Shown here: in pieces, positions 59,707-64,000 of the stretch
How positions within the stretch are numbered: the stretch's first letter is position 1
How the letters are laid out: the number at the start of each line of letters is the position of its first letter
DNA from: Burkholderiaceae bacterium
Lineage (GTDB): Bacteria > Pseudomonadota > Gammaproteobacteria > Burkholderiales > Burkholderiaceae_C
Assembly (NCBI GenBank): GCA_024235855.1
Contig: JACKLN010000006.1
Location: 248,001 to 312,000 of the forward strand
Direction: 5' to 3'
DNA: 64,000 nucleotides
The notes under the pieces: generated by a model
Told to the model about the DNA's origin: nothing
The model's database searches: none
The model's input: only the letters and a program-made list of their open reading frames with translations
Program-made: the position numbers and the translations under genes

Positions 59707-60203
59707 TCCCGGAACTGTTCACGCCCCGCCTGCGCCTGCGCGCGTTCCGCCCGGACGACCTGGACGCCTGGGCGGCCATCGTCGCCGACCCGGCGGTCAT
59801 GCGCTTCATCGGCAATGGCGGGCCGGTGGAGCGCGACGTGGCCTGGCGCCTGATGGCCTTCCACCTCGGCGAATGGGCCCTGCGCGGCCGCGGCAACTGG
59901 GCCGTCGAGCGCCGGGCCGACGGCATGCTCATCGGTCGGGTCGGATTCCTGCAGCCTGAAGGCTGGCCCGGGGAGGAAATGGCCTGGCTGTTCGCCCGCC
60001 CGTCCTGGGGCCAGGGCTACGCGACCGAGGCGGTGCGCGCCGCCGTCGCCCACGGCCGGCGCTGGCTGGGGGCCGGGCCACTGATCAGCCTGATCCGGCC
60101 GGACAATGCGCCGTCGATCCGGCTCGCCGAGCGGGTGGGTGCCCACTTCGAGAAGAAGGTCGATTTTCTGGGGTCGGTGGCGCAGCAGTATCGTCACCCC
60201 TGA
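59703..60203 (+). CDS. GNAT acetyltransferase, RimJ/RimL-like
   Basis: Acetyl-CoA-dependent N-acetyltransferase of 166 residues. Pattern LFTPRLRLRAFRPDDLDAWAAI at the start, acetyl-CoA loop RPSWGQGYATEAVRAAV near 100, and LIRPDNAPSIRLAERVGAHFE near 132, all typical of the RimJ/RimL (Acetyltransf_3) group. Acceptor unknown; a ribosomal protein target should not be assumed. Starts inside the osmC stop. Confidence 0.92.
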   Translation: MIPELFTPRLRLRAFRPDDLDAWAAIVADPAVMRFIGNGGPVERDVAWRLMAFHLGEWALRGRGNWAVERRADGMLIGRVGFLQPEGWPGEEMAWLFARPSWGQGYATEAVRAAVAHGRRWLGAGPLISLIRPDNAPSIRLAERVGAHFEKKVDFLGSVAQQYRHP

Positions 60204-60231
60204 GCGCGCAAGCCCGCGCCCGAGCAGTACT

Positions 60232-60260
60232 TTGAACGACATGGTTCAATACATGAACCA
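60232..60260 (+). promoter_or_regulatory. Triple TTGAACC-type repeat at the start of the photolyase-like cluster
   Basis: TTGAAC (60232-60237), GGTTCAA (60243-60249) and TGAACC (60254-60259) alternate in orientation. Two palindromes result: TTGAAC-N6-GTTCAA and TGGTTCA-N5-TGAACCA, the latter with perfect 7-base arms. They lie directly on the start codon of the first gene, as expected for a repressor site. The regulator is not in the window; a MerR-type light regulator (LitR/CarH) is one guess. Confidence 0.55.
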
Positions 60261-61441
60261 TGCAGTATGGTCCCGGACATGAGCCGACCCTGGCGGCCGC
60301 CCGCCAGCGTCTGGCCGCGGTGCGGCCGGCGGCCTACGCCCGCACCCGCAACCATCTCGACGGCGCCGTCACCGGGCTGTCGCCCTACGTCACGCACGGC
60401 CTGCTGAGCCTGCGCGACGTGCTGCAGGCCGTGCTGGCGGCGGGTCCGCTGCCGGTGGGCCACCGGCTGGTGGCCGAGCTGGGCTGGCGCGAGTGGTTCC
60501 GCCATGCCTGGGTCCACCGCGGTGACGGCATCCTCGAAGCCTGGCATCCCGGCCCGTTGCCGGACGCGGCTTACGCTCGCGAGATGCCTGCCGACGTCGC
60601 CGCCGGCAGCACCGGCGTGCCCGTGGTCGACCGGGCGGTGGCCACGCTGCGTGACACCGGCCACCTGCACAACCACGCGCGGCTCTGGCTGGCCAGCTAC
60701 CTGGTGCATGGCCGCAAGGTCCACTGGCGCACCGGGGCCGACTGGCTGCTGGGCCGCCTGCTCGACGGCGACCTGGCCAGCAACCACCTGAGCTGGCAGT
60801 GGGTGGCCGGCACCGCCAGCGCCAAGCCCTACCTGTTCAACGCCGAGAACGTGGCCCGATTCGCGTCGCCCGACTGGCACAGCCCCGGCACGCCGCTGGA
60901 CACGTCGTACGCGGCACTGGATGCCCATGCACGCACGCCACGGGCCTGGCCGGCCGGCGCCGGCGAGGGTGCCGACACCATGCCGCCCATGCAGGCCGAT
61001 CCGCCGGCGTGGCTGGGCGCCACCGCACCCGAACCGGCCCTGGTGGCGGACCGGGAGGTCTGGCTGGTGCACCCCTTCCACCTCGCCGACCTGCCGCCCG
61101 AGTTGCCCGCGGACACCGTCGTGCTCGGTGTGCTGGTGGCGGACTGGCACCGGCGCTGGCCCTGGGTGCCGGCGCGCTGGCACTTCGTCGGCCAGCGCCT
61201 GCAGGCGCTGGCGTCGCACTGCTGGCACGGTGATGCCGACACCATCGGCCGCGCGCTCGGCGCCGCCCGGCGCGTGCGCACCGTCGGCAACCCGCACCTC
61301 GACCCCTGGCTGCATCGCTGGGCCGAGGTGACGCCGCCGCCGATGCTGTTCCCGCCGGTGGGGCGCCCCTGCAGTTCCTTCTCGCAGTGGTGGACACGCG
61401 CCACCCGTGGCCTGAAGCAGGCCGGGGAGCTCCTGGCATGA
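60260..61441 (+). CDS. Photolyase/cryptochrome-like protein with FAD domain first
   Basis: Protein of 393 residues. Residues about 10-220 match the FAD-binding helical domain of photolyases: GAVTGLSPYVTHGLLSLRDV, LGWREWFRHAWVHRGD, GVPVVDRAVATLRDTGHLHNHARLW, NHLSWQWVAGTAS and PYLFNAENVARF. The usual N-terminal antenna domain is missing. Instead residues about 255-385 (VWLVHPFHLADLPPEL, TVVLGVLVADWHRRW, WHFVGQRLQAL) resemble that Rossmann-like domain placed at the C-terminus. Its stop overlaps the next ATG. Role in light sensing or repair is inferred. Confidence 0.8.
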   Translation: MQYGPGHEPTLAAARQRLAAVRPAAYARTRNHLDGAVTGLSPYVTHGLLSLRDVLQAVLAAGPLPVGHRLVAELGWREWFRHAWVHRGDGILEAWHPGPLPDAAYAREMPADVAAGSTGVPVVDRAVATLRDTGHLHNHARLWLASYLVHGRKVHWRTGADWLLGRLLDGDLASNHLSWQWVAGTASAKPYLFNAENVARFASPDWHSPGTPLDTSYAALDAHARTPRAWPAGAGEGADTMPPMQADPPAWLGATAPEPALVADREVWLVHPFHLADLPPELPADTVVLGVLVADWHRRWPWVPARWHFVGQRLQALASHCWHGDADTIGRALGAARRVRTVGNPHLDPWLHRWAEVTPPPMLFPPVGRPCSSFSQWWTRATRGLKQAGELLA

Positions 61442-61869
61442 CCGACCGCTGCGCGCCCGCCGCCCATGGCGACACGCTGACCGTGCTCTACGACGGCGCC
61501 TGCCCGCTGTGCCGGCGCGAGATCGCGCACTACCGCGGCCTGGCCGGGCAGGTCGACCAGCCTACTGCCCTGGCCTTCACCGACGTCAGTGCGCCCGGCG
61601 CCCCCTTGCCCGCAGGTCAGCACCGTGACGATCTGCTGGCCCGCTTCCACGTCCAGCACGCCGACGGCCGCGTGCTCAGCGGCGCGGCCGCCTTCGTCGC
61701 GCTGTGGGCCCGCCTGCCGGGCTGGCGCTGGCTGGCCGCCGTGGCCCGCGTGCCCGGGGTCACGGCGTTGATGGAACTCGCCTACCGCGCCTTCCTGCCG
61801 CTGCGGCCCACGCTGCAGCGGTGGGCACGGCGCACCGCCAACGAACCCGCTTCCGGAGACCGACCATGA
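61438..61869 (+). CDS. DCC family thiol-disulfide oxidoreductase (DUF393)
   Basis: Small protein of 143 residues with the family motif YDGACPLCRREI near residue 18, a CxxC that could be redox-active. The remainder includes GAAAFVALWARLPGW, a family hallmark, and a hydrophobic C-terminal part. It overlaps its neighbours on both sides by 4 bases (ATGA), locking it into the photolyase-related operon. Reaction and partner unknown. Confidence 0.9.
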   Translation: MTDRCAPAAHGDTLTVLYDGACPLCRREIAHYRGLAGQVDQPTALAFTDVSAPGAPLPAGQHRDDLLARFHVQHADGRVLSGAAAFVALWARLPGWRWLAAVARVPGVTALMELAYRAFLPLRPTLQRWARRTANEPASGDRP

Positions 61870-62597
61870 CCTCGTCCGTCCTGATCACCGGCGCCAGCGG
61901 CGGCATCGGCCGCGCGCTGGCCGCCCGCCTGCACGAACGCGGCTGGCGCATCGCCGCCGTCGGCCGCGATGCCGAGCGCCTGGCCACCGTGGCGGCCGCC
62001 CTGCGCATCGTGGCCGACGTCACCACGCCGGAGGGCGCAGCCCTGGCGTTGGCTGCCGCCCACGAAGGCCTAGGCGAGACGCCCGCGGCCCTCGCCCACT
62101 GCGTGGGCAGCACGCTGATCGCGCCGCTGGCGCGCACCCGCGCCGAGGTCTGGCGCGAGCTGACGCGCGTGAACCTGGACAGCGCCTTCTTCACGCTGCA
62201 GGCCTGGGTGGCGGCGCGGCGCGGCGGCCCGGGCGCGGCGGTGTTCGCCAGTTCCGTCGTCGCCCGCATCGGCGTGGCCAACCACGAGGCCATCGCCGCG
62301 GCCAAGGGCGGCGTGGAGGCGCTGGTCCGCGCGGCGGCGGCCACCCATGCGGCGCAGGGTCTGCGCATCAACGCCGTCGCCCCCGGCATGACGGAGACGC
62401 CGATGACCGCCGGCATGCTCAAGCTGCCGGCCATGCGCGACGCGGCTGCGCGCCAGTACCCGCTGGGCGGCGTGCAGGCGGCGTCGGACGTGGCCGACGT
62501 GATGGCCTGGCTGCTCGGCCCCGAGGCGGCACGCCTGACCGGCCAGGTGATCGCCATCGATGGCGGCTTCACCACGATCCGGCCCCTGGTGAAGTAG
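61866..62597 (+). CDS. SDR family protein lacking the catalytic tyrosine
   Basis: Short-chain dehydrogenase fold, 243 residues. NAD(P)-binding ITGASGGIGRAL at residues 7-18 and the C-terminal GQVIAIDGGFTTI are normal. The active-site Ser is present (FASSVVARIG), but the YxxxK motif reads IAAAK: Tyr is replaced by Ile while Lys is kept (NHEAIAAAKGG). It may therefore not be a typical oxidoreductase. Overlaps the DUF393 gene by 4 bases; the photolyase starts 8 bases later. Confidence 0.9.
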   Translation: MTSSVLITGASGGIGRALAARLHERGWRIAAVGRDAERLATVAAALRIVADVTTPEGAALALAAAHEGLGETPAALAHCVGSTLIAPLARTRAEVWRELTRVNLDSAFFTLQAWVAARRGGPGAAVFASSVVARIGVANHEAIAAAKGGVEALVRAAAATHAAQGLRINAVAPGMTETPMTAGMLKLPAMRDAAARQYPLGGVQAASDVADVMAWLLGPEAARLTGQVIAIDGGFTTIRPLVK

Positions 62598-62605
62598 CGC
62601 AGGCG

Positions 62606-64000
62606 ATGAAGGCCCTGGTCTGGCTCAAGCGCGACCTGCGCCTGCACGACCACGCACCGCTGGCCGAGGCGGCGCTGGCCGACGGCGCCGCGGCGCTGTG
62701 GCTGCTGGAGCCGGCCTGGCGGCACAGCCCCGAGTGCGACCCGCAGCACCTGGCCTTCGCGCTGGCCTGCGTGGCGCCGCTGCGCGATGCCCTGGCCGCG
62801 CGCGGCCTCCCGCTGTGGGTCGAAGAGGGCGACGCCGTGCCGGTGCTGCAGGCGCTGCACGCGCGCCACGGCTTCACCCACCTGTTCAGCCACGAGGAGA
62901 CCGGCCCCGGCTGGAGCCACGACCGTGACCGTGCCGTGGCCGCGTGGTGCCGTGCCACGGGCGTGGCCTGGCACCAGTGGCCGCAGACCGGCGTCGTGCG
63001 GCCCCTGAAGAACCGCCGGGGCTGGGCCGGCCGCTGGCAGGCGCGCATGGATGCACCGCAGGTGGCGGTGCCGGCCGGCTGGCGTGGCCTGGAACCGCCG
63101 CGGGCCACGCCGCTGCCGCTGGCACCCGCCAGCCGGCCGCTGCCGGCCGCAGGCGAGGCTGCGGCACGGGCGCTGCTGGACGACTTCGTCGCCGGCCGCG
63201 CACGCGGCTACCGGCGCGCGCTGTCCAGCCCGCTCACCGCGGCCGACGGCTGCAGCCGCCTGAGCCCGCACCTGGCCTTCGGCACACTGTCGATGCGCCA
63301 GGTGCACCAGGCCACCGAGGCCGCCATCCGGAGCACGCCCGACCGCGCGCTGGCCCACGGCCTGCGCGGCTTCGCCGGCCGGCTGCGCTGGCACTGCCAC
63401 TTCATGCAGAAGCTCGAGGACGAACCGGCGGTGGAGTTCCGCAACTTCTCGCGCGCCTGCGACGGGCTGCGGGAAGACGCTTTCGACCGCGAACGCTTCG
63501 AGGCCTGGTGCGAAGGCCGTACCGGCTTTCCGATGGTGGACGCCTGCATGCGCCAGCTGCGCGCCACCGGCTGGCTGAACTTCCGCATGCGCGCCATGCT
63601 GGTCAGCTTCGCGGCCTACCACCTGTGGCTGCACTGGCGGGAGCCCGGGCTGTTCCTGGCCCGGCAGTTCCTCGACTTCGAGCCCGGCATCCACTGGTCG
63701 CAGATGCAGATGCAGAGCGGCACCACCGGCATCAACACGCTGCGCATCTACTCGCCGGCCAAGCAGGCCCGGGACCACGACCCTGACGGCGCCTACGTGC
63801 GCCGCTGGGTGCCGGAGTTCGGCACGCCGGCGTACCCGAAGCCCATCGTCGACGAGCGCGCCGCGGTGGCCACGGCCAAGGAACGGCTGTATGGCCTGCG
63901 CCGCACCGCCGAGGCCCGACAGGAGGCCGATGCGATCCAGCAGCGCCACGGCTCGCGCAAGAGCGGCCTGCCTCGGTCCGGCATGCAACGCCGCACCAAG
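62606..64000 (+). CDS. Deoxyribodipyrimidine photolyase/cryptochrome (runs off the window)
   Basis: Class I photolyase-family flavoprotein; 465 residues are visible with no stop before the window ends. The N-terminal antenna domain starts MKALVWLKRDLRLHDHAPL. The FAD domain has SRLSPHLAFGTLSMRQVHQA, GRTGFPMVDACMRQLRATGWLNFRMRAML (across residues 305-333) and HWSQMQMQSGTTGINTLRIYSP, where photolyases usually read WRW-type FAD-site residues. Whether it repairs cyclobutane dimers or acts as a sensor is open. The tail KSGLPRSGMQRRTK is basic. ATG at 62606 follows GCAGGCG; last gene of the cluster. Confidence 0.92.
   Translation, partial: MKALVWLKRDLRLHDHAPLAEAALADGAAALWLLEPAWRHSPECDPQHLAFALACVAPLRDALAARGLPLWVEEGDAVPVLQALHARHGFTHLFSHEETGPGWSHDRDRAVAAWCRATGVAWHQWPQTGVVRPLKNRRGWAGRWQARMDAPQVAVPAGWRGLEPPRATPLPLAPASRPLPAAGEAAARALLDDFVAGRARGYRRALSSPLTAADGCSRLSPHLAFGTLSMRQVHQATEAAIRSTPDRALAHGLRGFAGRLRWHCHFMQKLEDEPAVEFRNFSRACDGLREDAFDRERFEAWCEGRTGFPMVDACMRQLRATGWLNFRMRAMLVSFAAYHLWLHWREPGLFLARQFLDFEPGIHWSQMQMQSGTTGINTLRIYSPAKQARDHDPDGAYVRRWVPEFGTPAYPKPIVDERAAVATAKERLYGLRRTAEARQEADAIQQRHGSRKSGLPRSGMQRRTK

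Noticed and set aside
61760..63988. 742-codon minus-strand frame opposite the SDR and photolyase genes
   Set aside because: It crosses two well-supported genes on the other strand and shows low-complexity Ala/Arg/Gly sequence only.
1..64000. tRNA genes, rRNA, CRISPR arrays, insertion sequences, attachment sites
   Set aside because: No TpsiC-arm-like GGTTCGA segment in a cloverleaf context, no repeated spacers, no transposase or integrase reading frame was found by eye.

Overview
High-GC, densely packed chromosomal DNA with no IS elements, phage genes, CRISPR arrays, rRNA or tRNA that I can see. Gene content and protein sequences (DUF1840, DUF4197, PhoH-YbeY, EI/HPr/EIIA-Man, PCuAC-Sco, lipB-lipA-DUF493, Mg-type HemB, HemJ) point to a betaproteobacterium of the order Burkholderiales, in the Rubrivivax/Leptothrix/Methylibium/Ideonella neighbourhood. 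This is inference from recognised families, not a database search. No gap between genes reaches 300 bases; the longest is 272 bases (47979-48250), which holds a candidate small RNA.

Layout. 1-6701: an oligopeptide/dipeptide ABC transporter whose permease genes are split from its ATPase and binding-protein genes by a small hypothetical gene, an MscS channel and a VC0807-type membrane protein. 6817-9244: an orphan MalG-type permease and a GH13 cyclomaltodextrinase-like enzyme. 9285-10764: ybeY and phoH. 10881-13456: a 7TMR-DISM type histidine kinase and its NarL-type regulator. 13501-17130: ruvA and ruvB, separated by an opposite-strand copper-delivery block (DUF2946, a 66-residue membrane protein, Sco, PCuAC). 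17139-18236: sterol desaturase-type hydroxylase. 18451-24771: six-gene minor-pilin/PilY1 operon for type IV pili, preceded by a sigma-28-like promoter. 24793-27662: histidine phosphatase, PEBP, DUF1840 and CFA synthase in an overlapping minus-strand operon. 27727-31094: coupled HD-GYP and GGDEF-EAL proteins of c-di-GMP metabolism. 31240-36650: thioesterase, the PTS phosphorelay proteins EI, HPr and EIIA-Man, an OlsB-like acyltransferase and an MFS transporter. 36669-39876: lipoprotein, CoA-transferase and a degenerate kinase-like protein. 39906-45448: DUF4197, lipA, lipB, a Sel1-repeat protein, DUF493, a D-amino-acid-type aminotransferase and a D,D-carboxypeptidase. 45448-49258: hydrolase, a frameshifted [2Fe-2S] protein, VanZ, HemJ, a candidate sRNA and HemB. 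49275-52762: CorA plus a KefC-KefF potassium efflux pair. 52846-59202: ParA-like ATPase, MaoC, a response regulator, a frameshifted hybrid kinase, a TPR-GGDEF protein and a GST. 59242-64000: OsmC, GNAT, then an overlapping four-gene photolyase-related cluster that runs off the end of the window.

How it fits together. Most blocks are housekeeping: recombination repair (ruvAB), lipoylation (lipAB), heme (hemJ, hemB), cell wall (dacC, aminotransferase), copper loading of cytochrome oxidase. Around them sits regulation of surface life: two two-component pairs, three c-di-GMP proteins, a PTS phosphorelay with no sugar permease here, and type IV pilus minor pilins. The most unusual items are a structured, terminator-bearing RNA with an anti-Shine-Dalgarno loop between hemJ and hemB, a FliA-like promoter in front of the minor-pilin operon, a photolyase-like protein whose domains look permuted, a neighbouring SDR that lacks its catalytic tyrosine, and two genes broken by what look like single missing C residues (possible assembly errors).
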